The notes beneath the pieces were generated by a model. The model ran no database searches, had not been told where the DNA came from, and was given only the letters and a program-made list of their open reading frames with translations. A DNA stretch of 64,000 nt, taken from Mesorhizobium sp. WSM3862. Lineage in GTDB: Bacteria > Pseudomonadota > Alphaproteobacteria > Rhizobiales > Rhizobiaceae. The translations under genes and the position numbers were made by a program. The stretch covers positions 496,001 through 560,000 of the forward strand of contig NZ_NSGE01000002.1 in assembly GCF_002294985.1 (NCBI RefSeq). The letters are read 5' to 3'. Of this stretch, positions 17,889 to 26,896 are shown piece by piece. The number at the start of each line of letters is the position of its first letter. The first letter of the stretch is position 1.

Positions 17889-19103
17889 ATGACCCAGCAC
17901 GTACAAGATGCTCGAATTCTCATGTACAGCCACGACACGTTCGGGCTCGGCCACTTGCAGCGCTGCCGCACGATCGCGCATTCCCTGGTCGAGGATTTCC
18001 ACGGACTTCAAGTGCTTATCATTTCGGGCGCGCCTATCGCCGGCGCCTTCGACTACCGCGCCCGCGTCGACTTCGTGAAGATCCCGAGCGTCATCAAGTT
18101 GCGCAACGGCGAATACACCTCGCTGGAAAAGGATATCGATCTGCATGAGACGCTAAGAATGCGCCAGTCGATCATTCGCCACACAGCCGAGACGTTTCGG
18201 CCGGATATCTTCATCGTCGACAAGGAACCGCTCGGGCTGCGCGGTGAGATCGAGGACACGCTGTCCTACCTCAAGACGCGAGGCACTACGCTGGTGCTTG
18301 GCCTGCGCGAGGTGATGGATGCGCCGCATCTGCTGGAAGCAGAGTGGGAACGCAGGGATGTGATGCGCAAGATAGGCCTGTTCTACGACAAGGTCTGGGC
18401 CTACGGTCCGCCGGATTTTTACGATCCGTTGACCGGCCTGGATGTGCCGCCGGCTATCAGGGCAAAGATGAAGTTCGTCGGTTTCCTGCAACGGAGCCTG
18501 CAGAAGAACGAGTTGCCCGGCCACCGCCCCGAGGGCGACTATATCCTCGTTACGACCGGTGGCGGCGGCGACGGCGCCGATCTGATCCACAACGTTATCG
18601 ATGCCTATCAGCAGGATCCGCAATTGCAGCATAGGGCGTTGATCGTGCTTGGGCCCTACATGCCGGCGCGCAAGCGCAACAAGTTTCTTAAGAAGGGGTC
18701 CAAAATCCCGTATATCAAGATCATCGAATTCGACAACCGCATGGAAGAGCTGATTGCCGGCGCCAAGGCGGTAGTGGCGATGGGCGGTTACAACACCTAT
18801 TGCGAGATACTGTCTTTCGACAAGCCGGCGCTGATTGTGCCGCGCGTCAAGCCGCGCGAGGAGCAACTGATCCGCGCAAGGCGAGCAGCCGAACTCGGTC
18901 TCATCAAGATGCTTTCCCCGGAAGAAGCTGAGGATTCCCAGCGGTTTGCCGATACACTGAAGGTGCTGCCGGATCGGCCCCGCCCATCGCAGAGCAATCC
19001 GCATCTGAGGCTGGAAGGGCTGCCTCATATTTCCGCAATCGTCGCGGAACTGCTCGACCGGCGTGCCGGCCATCACCTTTCGGTCATTGAAGGCATCAAC
19101 TGA
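17889..19103 (+). CDS. MurG-like glycosyltransferase (COG4671 type), first of three
   Basis: Product of 404 residues. It starts with ILMYSHDTFGLGHLQRCRTI, a glycine/histidine-rich loop typical of predicted glycosyltransferases related to MurG (GT28-like GT-B fold). The donor half holds VTTGGGGDGADLI, then AKAVVAMGGYNTYCEIL and VPRVKPREEQLIRA, which correspond to the nucleotide-sugar site in MurG. An AGAGG motif precedes the ATG at a good distance. It starts a tight operon: the next gene begins one base after its stop, and the one after that overlaps by 4 bp. Acceptor and donor are unknown. Confidence 0.8.
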   Translation: MTQHVQDARILMYSHDTFGLGHLQRCRTIAHSLVEDFHGLQVLIISGAPIAGAFDYRARVDFVKIPSVIKLRNGEYTSLEKDIDLHETLRMRQSIIRHTAETFRPDIFIVDKEPLGLRGEIEDTLSYLKTRGTTLVLGLREVMDAPHLLEAEWERRDVMRKIGLFYDKVWAYGPPDFYDPLTGLDVPPAIRAKMKFVGFLQRSLQKNELPGHRPEGDYILVTTGGGGDGADLIHNVIDAYQQDPQLQHRALIVLGPYMPARKRNKFLKKGSKIPYIKIIEFDNRMEELIAGAKAVVAMGGYNTYCEILSFDKPALIVPRVKPREEQLIRARRAAELGLIKMLSPEEAEDSQRFADTLKVLPDRPRPSQSNPHLRLEGLPHISAIVAELLDRRAGHHLSVIEGIN

Positions 19104-19104
19104 G

Positions 19105-20349
19105 TTGCAACATCGCAAGATCGTCGTGGTTCTGAAGGGTTATCCGCGGCTGTCGGAAACCTTCATCGCGCAGGAGCTGCTCGGGTTGGAGCGAGCGGGG
19201 TTCGACCTGATACTCGTCGCGCTGAGGCGGCCGACCGACGCAAAACGCCATCCCGTGCATAACGAGATCAGAGCGCCCGTCCATTATCTGCCGGAATACC
19301 TGCATGAAGAACCGCTGCGCGTGGCTCGCTCGCTGTTTGCTTGTCTGCTGCGGCCAGGCTTCTGGCGCGCGCTCGGATCGCTGGCTGCCGACATCCCCCG
19401 CGACTTTACGCGCAATCGCGTGCGCCGCTTCGGGCAAGCGCTCGTGCTGGCGGCCGAATGGCCGGAAGATGCGGGCTGGCTGCATGCGCATTTCGCGCAC
19501 ACACCGGCATCGGTGACACGCTATGCCAGCCAGCTTCGCGGTCTGCCCTGGAGCTGCTCGGCCCATGCCAAGGACATCTGGACTTCGGCTGACTGGGATC
19601 TGGCCGGCAAGCTTTCCTCGGCGCGCTGGACGGTCACCTGCACGAAAACCGGCTTCGACCGTCTAAAAAAACTCGCTAACGGCAACTCGTCATTACATCT
19701 GAGCTATCATGGGCTCGACCTTGATCGCTTCGGCAGCTTCCGCGGGGCGCGGAAACCGCATGACGGCTCGGCACCGGACGAACCGGTTGTCGTTCTGAGT
19801 GTCGGGCGCGCCGTTGAAAAGAAAGGTTACGATACGTTGCTGGAGGCGCTTGCCCTCCTGCCTGGTGATTTGGCGTGGCGTTTCGAGCATATCGGCGGTG
19901 GCGACGAACTGGAACGGCTCAAGGCGTTGGCGCAAAAGCTCGGCCTGGATGGTCGCGTCTCTTGGAAAGGCGCGCTTGCTCAGGAGGAGGTGCTTGAGCA
20001 CTACCGCCGCGCCGACATCTTCGCCCTGGCCTGCAGGATCACCGCAAATGGCGACCGGGACGGTCTGCCGAATGTTCTGGTTGAGGCGGCCAGCCAGCGG
20101 CTTGCCTGCGTGTCGACCGATATTTCCGGCGTGCCGGAGCTTTTATCTTCGGATGAAACCGGGCTGCTGGTCCCGACAGAAAATCCAATTGCCCTGGCAC
20201 AGGCGCTGGAGCGCCTTATCCGTGATCCCCTGCTGCGCGCCCGCCTCGGTGACGCTGCAGAGTGGCGCGTGCGCGCCAATTTCGATCATATGACAAGCAT
20301 TGGGCAGCTCAAGGAACTGTTCGAGCGGGAGTGGCGGGCCGCCGAATGA
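19105..20349 (+). CDS. Glycosyltransferase family 4
   Basis: Product of about 414 residues starting at a TTG (19105), which has AAGG 11 nt upstream; an alternative GTG at 19063 would overlap the previous gene by 41 bp and has no ribosome-binding site. The N-terminus IVVVLKGYPRLSETFIAQEL is a classical GT4 start. The second half contains VLSVGRAVEKKGYDTLLEAL, the GGGDELERL donor loop, RADIFALACRI, and GLPNVLVEAAS (E-x7-E-like). It is sandwiched between two COG4671-type glycosyltransferases, with its stop overlapping the third gene's ATG by 4 bp. A shared oligosaccharide product is inferred. Confidence 0.88.
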   Translation: MQHRKIVVVLKGYPRLSETFIAQELLGLERAGFDLILVALRRPTDAKRHPVHNEIRAPVHYLPEYLHEEPLRVARSLFACLLRPGFWRALGSLAADIPRDFTRNRVRRFGQALVLAAEWPEDAGWLHAHFAHTPASVTRYASQLRGLPWSCSAHAKDIWTSADWDLAGKLSSARWTVTCTKTGFDRLKKLANGNSSLHLSYHGLDLDRFGSFRGARKPHDGSAPDEPVVVLSVGRAVEKKGYDTLLEALALLPGDLAWRFEHIGGGDELERLKALAQKLGLDGRVSWKGALAQEEVLEHYRRADIFALACRITANGDRDGLPNVLVEAASQRLACVSTDISGVPELLSSDETGLLVPTENPIALAQALERLIRDPLLRARLGDAAEWRVRANFDHMTSIGQLKELFEREWRAAE

Positions 20350-21503
20350 AGCGACTGCGCGCCTTCTTCTATGTCCAGCACCTCCTCGGTATCGGCCATC
20401 TTGCGCGCGCCAGCCGCATTGCGGCGGCTCTGGTCGATGACGGGTTTGACGTAACCGTGGTGACGGGCGGCGCGCCGATCGCGGGGTTTCCAGGATCGGG
20501 CGTCAAATCTGTATCTCTGCCTCCCGTCACCTCCGGCGATGAAGGATTTTCCGGACTTGTCGACCTGCAGGGCAAACCCATCGACGATGCTTTCAAGAAA
20601 TGGCGTTCGGAGATGCTGTTGCAGGCCTATCGGGATTGCGGGCCCGATATCGTCATCGTCGAGGCGTTTCCATTTGGACGCCGGCAGATGCGTTTCGAAC
20701 TCCTGCCGCTGATCGAGTCCATCGAGGCGACATCACCCAGACCGCTGCTGGCGACGTCCGTCCGTGATATCCTTCAGGAGCGCGTCAAGCCGGGCCGAAA
20801 CGAGGAAACGGTCGATCTCATCAACAGGCATTTCGACCTTGTCATGGTCCACGGCGATCCGGCTTTCGCAACCATCGACAAGACCTTTCCATTGGCTGGG
20901 GCGATCAGGGCCAAGGTTGCCTACACTGGGCTCGTTGCCGCGCCGCCACCGCCCGCGGTCTCCGAGCGCTTCGACGTTCTGGTGTCGGTTGGCGGCGGGG
21001 CTGCCGGAAAGAGCCTCGTCAGTGCCACTGTCGCAGCGGCGCGGAATGCCAACAGCGCTTGGAAATGGTGTCTGATCACCGGTCCAAACCTGCCGAAAGG
21101 CGAGGTCGACGCGATCGCACGCGATGCCACCCCGGGCCTGTCGATCTTCCGGTTCCGCGAGGATTTCGCCAGCCTGCTGACCGGCGCCCGCCTCTCGGTC
21201 TCGCAGGCGGGTTACAACACGGTCTGCGACGTCCTGCGCGCGGGTTGTCGCTCCCTACTCGTTCCATTTGCGGCGGGTGCGGAAACCGAACAGACGGTTC
21301 GCGCCCTGATGCTCGAAGAAATGGGTCTTGCAACGGTGCTGACGGAAAAGGACCTAACGCCTGACGGTTTGGCGCGAGCGATCGAACAGGCGCTTGCTGG
21401 ACCGAGGCCGTCGGCGCATCGTCTCGATCTGGAAGGCGCGCGTCGCTCGGCGCAAATCCTGCGCGAGCGACATCGAACATGGTCCCTGAAAACGGAACTC
21501 TAG
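20346..21503 (+). CDS. MurG-like glycosyltransferase (COG4671 type), third gene of operon
   Basis: Product of 385 residues, beginning RAFFYVQHLLGIGHLARASR, a close counterpart of the gene at 17889 (GLGHLQRCRTI). The donor half shows VLVSVGGGAAGKSLV, LTGARLSVSQAGYNTVCDVL and VPFAAGAETEQTVRA, again the MurG-like pattern. The two COG4671 proteins are paralogues of low identity, so they probably add different sugars or act on successive acceptors. The start ATG at 20346 overlaps the GT4 stop (ATGA), so the longer frame from 20262 is dismissed. No membrane segment is seen. Confidence 0.82.
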   Translation: MKRLRAFFYVQHLLGIGHLARASRIAAALVDDGFDVTVVTGGAPIAGFPGSGVKSVSLPPVTSGDEGFSGLVDLQGKPIDDAFKKWRSEMLLQAYRDCGPDIVIVEAFPFGRRQMRFELLPLIESIEATSPRPLLATSVRDILQERVKPGRNEETVDLINRHFDLVMVHGDPAFATIDKTFPLAGAIRAKVAYTGLVAAPPPPAVSERFDVLVSVGGGAAGKSLVSATVAAARNANSAWKWCLITGPNLPKGEVDAIARDATPGLSIFRFREDFASLLTGARLSVSQAGYNTVCDVLRAGCRSLLVPFAAGAETEQTVRALMLEEMGLATVLTEKDLTPDGLARAIEQALAGPRPSAHRLDLEGARRSAQILRERHRTWSLKTEL

Positions 21504-21576
21504 CTAACGCGCGTCGCCCCGGTGAGATTCGCGCGACGTCGTTATTCGAGAGCCGCCACGCTTTGAGCGAAATGCG

Positions 21577-22326
21577 TTAAACAGTTCCAATCAGCATGAA
21601 GCGCGCATAATTTTTGGTCGGCAGTTCGCCCGCGAACCGCACCTCCCGTAGCGCCGCCATTGCTTCGAAGGCTGCCAGTGAAGCCACGCAGTTGATGTGG
21701 GTCGGCTCGCTGAAATAATCGTTGGATTGCAGCAATACATTCGTGCCCCGCGGAAGCAGGGCAAGCCAGGCGCGCAGATCGACTATGTGTTCGCAGCTCG
21801 TATTGACCACCAGGTCGGGCTGCGCGGTCGCATAGTCAACGGCGTACATATCTGCCGTCAGCGCGCGGAACCGGTCGACGGCATCCCGGTTGAGGGTCCG
21901 GGCGACCGGCGCGACTTCGGGATCGAGGTCGACGCTATCAATGGCCCCGATGTCGAAGCGAGCATCGTTGAAAAGCATTGCCGGCAGCACGCCGTACCAT
22001 CCACCCAGAACACATATGCGCCCGAACCGGCCGCCGCAGCTGTCGAACAGCCTGTCGAGCGCCCACATCTTGCAGGCGACCTGCTTGTGGTTGAAGGCGT
22101 TGGCGATATCGGCCTGCGGATGCTTGGCGATGACGCGCGCCAGCCCTGCCACGAGAGGGTGGTTGACATAGGCGGCAATTCCCCGCGTGAGGTCCAAGGC
22201 CTGTTCGTGCCCGTCCATGCCCGCATTGCGTGGTTGCGTGACATCCATCATACTCGTCTTGTAGGTTGGGATTTCGGGCGACACAACGCAATCTTGCCCC
22301 GGCAAGGCTGGTTGGTTCGCGGACAT
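21577..22326 (-). CDS. Class I SAM-dependent methyltransferase-like protein
   Basis: Product of up to 249 residues; the first 25 may be untranslated because a Met-Met pair at 26-27 is a plausible start. Motif I-like sequence RICVLGGWYGVLPAML is followed by an acidic strand end (IDSVDLDPEVAPVA) and PDLVVNTSCEHIVDL at the motif IV position. These fit the Rossmann methyltransferase fold, although the glycine motif is modified (GGWYGV), so activity is not certain. It is convergent with the three-gene glycosyltransferase operon and divergent from the pseudo-ABC gene. The target could be a glycan or a small molecule. Confidence 0.65.
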   Translation of the reverse strand: MSANQPALPGQDCVVSPEIPTYKTSMMDVTQPRNAGMDGHEQALDLTRGIAAYVNHPLVAGLARVIAKHPQADIANAFNHKQVACKMWALDRLFDSCGGRFGRICVLGGWYGVLPAMLFNDARFDIGAIDSVDLDPEVAPVARTLNRDAVDRFRALTADMYAVDYATAQPDLVVNTSCEHIVDLRAWLALLPRGTNVLLQSNDYFSEPTHINCVASLAAFEAMAALREVRFAGELPTKNYARFMLIGTV

Positions 22327-22700
22327 TGATCATGCTGCACGCCGCTTCGCCATTGCCCCGTGCCGGAGAGGGGCTGTCGCATCAGTCCGGACCATCGGCG
22401 TTCATGCGCCAGCATCAGCAGCGCAGCTGTGGCGGCCGTTCGCCAAAACGCCACGGCAGCCGTCAATCGTTTGGCCAGCTGCTTTCTTCGCTGATCAACA
22501 ATGCCCGTGTTGCGGTCATCGACCATGCGCCTGAACTGGATCGCGCCGCCTCGCAGCGTCCTTTCATCGTTGAGCGCAGGACAATCACGGTGCACTGTGG
22601 CTCGAAGCATGTCGTTGGCGATGAAGAAATCGCCGATGCGCCATTAGCCAGCAGGTGCTTCTATGTCCTGCAGCCTTGCAATTGAACGGTCCACGGTCGG
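22327..22700. other. Intergenic region upstream of pseudo-ABC gene
   Basis: About 370 bp between divergent genes. ORFs crossing it in both directions are arginine/serine-rich shadow frames without family resemblance. No hairpin or repeat was noted. It presumably contains both divergent promoters. Confidence 0.4.
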
Positions 22701-25415
22701 ATGGAACCCAGTCTAGCCCGCTATATCTGGACGCACACCAAGAAGCAGCAGGTCTGGATATTGATGATCGTCGTGCTTTCGATGATCCCCTATTTCATAT
22801 CCTTCGATCTGCCGAAGCTGATCGTCAACGGCCCTATCCAAGGTAAGGGTTTCGGAGAACCCGGCGCGACCCAGCCGTTCATGAGGCTGCACTATGACCT
22901 GCCGTTCATTGGTGAGGTGCAGTTCTTCTCCGGCTTTCAGCTCGACCGCACGGAGACGCTGTTTGCGCTGAGCATTGTTTTCCTTTTGCTAGTCATCATC
23001 AACGGCCTGTTCAAACTCTACATCAACACATACAAAGGCCGACTTGGCGAGCGCATGCTGCGGCGTATCCGTTTCGATCTGATCGATCGCGTGCTGCGGT
23101 TTCCGCCGATTTACTTCAAACGCGTGAAATCCGCCGAAGTGGCGACCATGGTGAAGGACGAGGTGGAGCCGCTGGGGGGCTTCATCGGCGATGCCTTCCT
23201 GCAGCCGGTGCTGCTCGGCGGTCAGGCGCTGACGGCCATGCTGTTCATCATGGTGCAAAACTTCTGGCTCGGAACGATTGCGGTCGTGATCGTGGTGATC
23301 CAGATCGTGCTCATCCCGCGCATGCGGCGGCGGCTGATCGTGCTCGGGCGCGAACGGCAGTTGACGGCGCGCGCGCTCTCGGGCCGGGTCGGCGAAATCG
23401 TCGACGGCATCGGCGCGGTTCACGTCCACGACACATCAAACTACGAGCGCGCCGACATAGCTGCTCGGCTCGGCCTCATCTTCAAGATCCGCTTCGATCT
23501 TTACCAATGGAAATTCATGGTGAAGTTCCTCAACAATTTTCTGGCGCAGCTCACGCCCTTTCTGTTCTACATGATCGGCGGCTACCTGGTCATCCGGGGG
23601 CGGCTGGACGTCGGCCAGCTGGTGGCCGTGATCAGCGCCTACAAGGACCTGCCCGGACCGATGAAGGAACTGATCGACTGGGATCAGGCTCGCCAGGATG
23701 TCCAGGTCAAATACCAGCAGGTCGTTGAGCAATTCACCGTCGAGGGTCTCATTGCGCCGAGAATTGGAGCGTTGACGATCGACGCTCCCGGTCCGATGAC
23801 CAACCCTCTGTCGGCAATCAATCTGTCCATAGCGGACGATGGCGGTGGAATGCTCCTCGACCGGATCTCGCTCCAGGTCAAGCCGGGTGAGACGGTGGCG
23901 CTGGTCAGCACCGCAACAGGTGGAGCGGAGGCGCTTGCGGAAGCCTTTGCGCGGCTGAACTGGCCGGACAGCGGAAAGATCGCTTCGGGCGCCGACGACC
24001 TGCTTGAACTTCCCGAAGCGGTGACCGGCCGGCGCATGTCCTACGCCTCGTCGGATGTTTTCCTGTTCCATGCAAGCCTCCGCGATAACCTGCTCTACGG
24101 GTTGAAGCATGCGCCGCTGACATCGGTGCCTTATGAGGGTGCTGCGGCAGACCAGCAGCGCTGGAACATTCACGAGGCGCGGCGGTCGGGCAATTCGGAC
24201 CTCGATATCCGGAGCGACTGGATCGACTATGCTTCCGCCGGGGCCACCGGCCCGCACGACCTCTTTGAGGCGGTGCGCCGGGTGCTCGACGCGGTTCTTC
24301 TGTCGCGCGACATTCTGGATCTCGGCTTGCGCTCCTCGGCTGACCTGACGCGTCACACGGAACTCGCCAGGCGCATCGTCGAACTGCGTGCGGCGCTGCG
24401 AACCCGGCTGGAACAGGAAGGGCTGAGCGGACTGGTGGTTCCTTTCGAACCAGGCGCCTACAACAAGGAAGCATCGATCGGCCAAAACCTGCTCTTCGGC
24501 GCCGCCGCCGGCCCCGAACTGGCCGACAAGGCGCTAGCGGCCAATCCCTATTTTGCTTCTGTGCTGAGACAAGCCGGGCTCGACCGCACGCTTTTCGAAA
24601 TGGGCATGGAGATCGCCGAACAGGCGATCGAGCTGTTTGCCGACCTGCCGCCCGATCACCAGTTCTTCCAGCAGCTCGCCTTCATGGGCGCCGAAGAGAT
24701 ACCCGCCTACGAAACCTTGCTACAACGGCTCAAGAACCGTCCCTACGAGGCAGTTTCGGAGAACGATCGCGCCATGATCGTTACACTGAGCTTTGCCTAT
24801 ATCGAGCCCCGGCACCGCTTCGGCCTGCTGAGCGAGGATCTGATGAGCAAGATCGTCGCTGCACGCAACCGGTTCTATGAAACCCTGCCGTCCGAGCTGC
24901 AAAATGCGATCGAACGTTATGATCCTGCCAAATACATTGCCGCGGCCAGCGTCATGGATAATGTCCTGTTCGGGCGTGTGGGCAACAACCATCCCGACGC
25001 GCCGGATCGCATCCGCTCCATCGTCTATGACATTCTCGACGAATTGGGGCTTTATGCCGAACTTCTGGATGTTGGCCTGGACTTCAACGTCGGCGCCGGC
25101 GGCAGGCGGCTGACCGCTGGACAGCGACAGAAGCTCGATGTTGCCCGGGCCCTGCTCAAGCGTCCCGATTTTCTCATTCTCAACCGGCCGCTGTCGGCGC
25201 TCGACCAGCGTGCGCAGGACAAGGTGCTGCGAAACGTGCTCGACGAAGCCAGGTGCGACGGCCATTCGCCGGCAATTGTGTGGGTCGTGACGAATCCGGC
25301 AATGGGGATGATGTTCGATCGCGTTATCGTCTTCGACTCGGGTAAATTGGTGGAAGACGGAACGCTCGAGACACTTTTGGCAGGGAAGGGTATCTTCAAG
25401 GAACTGCTGTCTTAG
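22701..25415 (+). CDS. ABC-transporter-like protein with degenerate ATPase and large insertion
   Basis: Product of 904 residues. Residues about 15-320 form an exporter-type ABC membrane domain (helices near 20, 95, 180, 290) with the usual cytoplasmic loops (RIRFDLIDRVLRFPP, LSGRVGEIVDGIGAVH). The nucleotide-binding domain is recognisable but broken at every catalytic site. Walker A reads LVSTATGGAEAL at 401-412 (Lys to Ala, Thr to Glu). Walker B is FLILNRP at 824-830 (Asp to Asn, Glu to Arg). The signature is LTAGQ at 804-808. The switch His is Asn865. About 330 residues, rather than the usual 60-70, separate the Q-loop region from the signature. It is followed closely by a cNMP-binding gene and an MBL gene. 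Transport powered by this domain alone is unlikely; a scaffold, channel or heteromer role is inferred. Confidence 0.82.
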   Translation: MEPSLARYIWTHTKKQQVWILMIVVLSMIPYFISFDLPKLIVNGPIQGKGFGEPGATQPFMRLHYDLPFIGEVQFFSGFQLDRTETLFALSIVFLLLVIINGLFKLYINTYKGRLGERMLRRIRFDLIDRVLRFPPIYFKRVKSAEVATMVKDEVEPLGGFIGDAFLQPVLLGGQALTAMLFIMVQNFWLGTIAVVIVVIQIVLIPRMRRRLIVLGRERQLTARALSGRVGEIVDGIGAVHVHDTSNYERADIAARLGLIFKIRFDLYQWKFMVKFLNNFLAQLTPFLFYMIGGYLVIRGRLDVGQLVAVISAYKDLPGPMKELIDWDQARQDVQVKYQQVVEQFTVEGLIAPRIGALTIDAPGPMTNPLSAINLSIADDGGGMLLDRISLQVKPGETVALVSTATGGAEALAEAFARLNWPDSGKIASGADDLLELPEAVTGRRMSYASSDVFLFHASLRDNLLYGLKHAPLTSVPYEGAAADQQRWNIHEARRSGNSDLDIRSDWIDYASAGATGPHDLFEAVRRVLDAVLLSRDILDLGLRSSADLTRHTELARRIVELRAALRTRLEQEGLSGLVVPFEPGAYNKEASIGQNLLFGAAAGPELADKALAANPYFASVLRQAGLDRTLFEMGMEIAEQAIELFADLPPDHQFFQQLAFMGAEEIPAYETLLQRLKNRPYEAVSENDRAMIVTLSFAYIEPRHRFGLLSEDLMSKIVAARNRFYETLPSELQNAIERYDPAKYIAAASVMDNVLFGRVGNNHPDAPDRIRSIVYDILDELGLYAELLDVGLDFNVGAGGRRLTAGQRQKLDVARALLKRPDFLILNRPLSALDQRAQDKVLRNVLDEARCDGHSPAIVWVVTNPAMGMMFDRVIVFDSGKLVEDGTLETLLAGKGIFKELLS

Positions 25416-25517
25416 ACCAACGGGCATTGAGATGGGATCGTTCTGTCGGTGGGAATTGGCTGCAAGGCCACGGGATACGGCGCCTGGCAAACGCGAATTT
25501 TGAGAAGGTTTGCGACA

Positions 25518-25964
25518 ATGCTGCTCAAGGATGAAGTTGGAATGCTGCAACGCGTTCCCTTGTTCTCCGGCATCGAACCGACAAAGCTCAAGCTGCTTGC
25601 GTTCACATCCGATCGCGTGAGCTACAGCGCCGGCCAGATCCTTTTCCGGCAGGGCGACGAGGGAGACGCCGCCTATGTCATCCTTTCAGGCAGGGCGGAT
25701 GTTCTGGTCGATTCCGACAGCGGGCCGATAAAAGTTGCCGAACTGGCGCCAAATTCGATCGTTGGCGAGATCGCCATATTGTGCAACAGCTCCCGCACTG
25801 CCACCGTCAGAGCGGCAAGTCCGCTGGAAGCCTTGAAAATCAGCAAGGATCATTTCCTGAGGCTTATGAAGGAGTTCCCGGAGATGACCATCGAGATATT
25901 GCGGGTTCTTGCCGATCGTCTAAGCCATACGACCGCGGACCTGATCGACGCACGAAACGCCTAG
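25518..25964 (+). CDS. Cyclic nucleotide-binding domain protein, no DNA-binding domain
   Basis: Product of 148 residues consisting almost only of a CAP-type cNMP-binding domain. The phosphate-binding cassette is intact (VGEIAILCNSSRTATV, with Gly83, Glu84, Arg93, Thr94), so cAMP or cGMP binding is plausible. The C-terminal helix (EILRVLADRLSHTTADL) is the usual dimer helix, and no helix-turn-helix follows, so it is a signalling adaptor rather than a Crp transcription factor. The ATG at 25518 is preceded by AGAAGG; the GTG at 25449 is not. It sits 102 bp downstream of the pseudo-ABC gene and 35 bp upstream of the MBL hydrolase, in a likely operon. Confidence 0.88.
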   Translation: MLLKDEVGMLQRVPLFSGIEPTKLKLLAFTSDRVSYSAGQILFRQGDEGDAAYVILSGRADVLVDSDSGPIKVAELAPNSIVGEIAILCNSSRTATVRAASPLEALKISKDHFLRLMKEFPEMTIEILRVLADRLSHTTADLIDARNA

Positions 25965-25999
25965 CAGCAGTTGTTGGCCACGACGGGCGAAGGAGCAGC

Positions 26000-26845
26000 A
26001 TGGATTTCCTGGTCAGGTTTTGGGGCGTGCGGGGCAGCATTTCGGTATCGGGACCAGAATTCTCTCGCTATGGCGGCAACACGAGCTGCATTGAGATGCG
26101 ATGCGGCAAGCATATGCTTCTGTTCGACGCCGGCTCTGGTCTAGGGCTTGCCGGCAGAGCGTTTCGGGCCTCGGGCGTGACCGATTTCGAGCTGTTTTTC
26201 ACCCATTGCCATTACGATCACATCATCGGGCTGCCGGCCTTCAAACCGATCTATGACCGGAGCGTCAAGGTCAGGCTTTGGTCCGGCCATCTTGCAGGAC
26301 GCATGACGACCCGTCAGATGGTCGATGAATTCATGCGGCCGCCGTGGTTTCCGGCCAAGCTCGACATCTGCAAGGCAAGCATCGACTGCCGCGATTTCGT
26401 ATCCGGAGACGTTCTAAGGCCGCGCGAAGGAGTGGTGGTCCGAACCGGCAGTCTCAACCATCCGGGAGGCTGCATAGGCTACCGCGTCGAATGGGGCGGC
26501 CGCATCGTGGCGGTGATCACAGACACTGAGCACGACCCGGGTACGCTCGATCAGGCGGTGCTCGACCTGATCGAAGACGCCGACCTCGTCATCTACGATT
26601 GCACCTACACCGAGGACGAAATGGAAGACCGCCGTGGCAACGGGCACTCGACATGGCAGCAGGGCGTCAAACTGTGTGAGGCAGCCGGTGCCCGAGGGCT
26701 TGGGCTGTTCCACCACGATCCGACACGCACCGATGAGCAATTGGATGAGATCGAGAAACTGGCCAAAGCCAGGTTTGCCGGCGCTTTTGCCGCGCGGGAC
26801 GGCCAGACGCTTAAATTTCCAGTCTCATTGCACAAAAAGCGCTGA
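26000..26845 (+). CDS. MBL-fold metallo-hydrolase (PhnP/cyclic phosphodiesterase-like, COG1235)
   Basis: Product of 281 residues. The metal-binding signature is THCHYDH (HxHxDH), followed by later ligands in LNHPGGCIGYRVE, ITDTEHD, and the closing LGLFHHDPTRTDEQL. The N-terminal sequence VRFWGVRGSIS with GGNTSCIE is typical of the COG1235 branch, which includes cyclic phosphodiesterases such as PhnP. AAGGAG lies a few bases before the ATG at 26000; a longer frame from 25781 overlaps the cNMP gene and is rejected. Neighbouring a cNMP-binding protein and many cyclases, it is a reasonable candidate cyclic-nucleotide phosphodiesterase, but the substrate is inferred. Confidence 0.82.
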   Translation: MDFLVRFWGVRGSISVSGPEFSRYGGNTSCIEMRCGKHMLLFDAGSGLGLAGRAFRASGVTDFELFFTHCHYDHIIGLPAFKPIYDRSVKVRLWSGHLAGRMTTRQMVDEFMRPPWFPAKLDICKASIDCRDFVSGDVLRPREGVVVRTGSLNHPGGCIGYRVEWGGRIVAVITDTEHDPGTLDQAVLDLIEDADLVIYDCTYTEDEMEDRRGNGHSTWQQGVKLCEAAGARGLGLFHHDPTRTDEQLDEIEKLAKARFAGAFAARDGQTLKFPVSLHKKR

Positions 26846-26896
26846 GCTATTTTGCTCTATCTTATTGTTTTGACGCAATTCCGGACGGAAATCCGC

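Noticed and set aside
22266-22685. ORF of 139 codons in the gap before the pseudo-ABC gene
   Set aside because: Starts inside the methyltransferase gene, has no domain, and its composition is that of a noncoding GC-rich frame.
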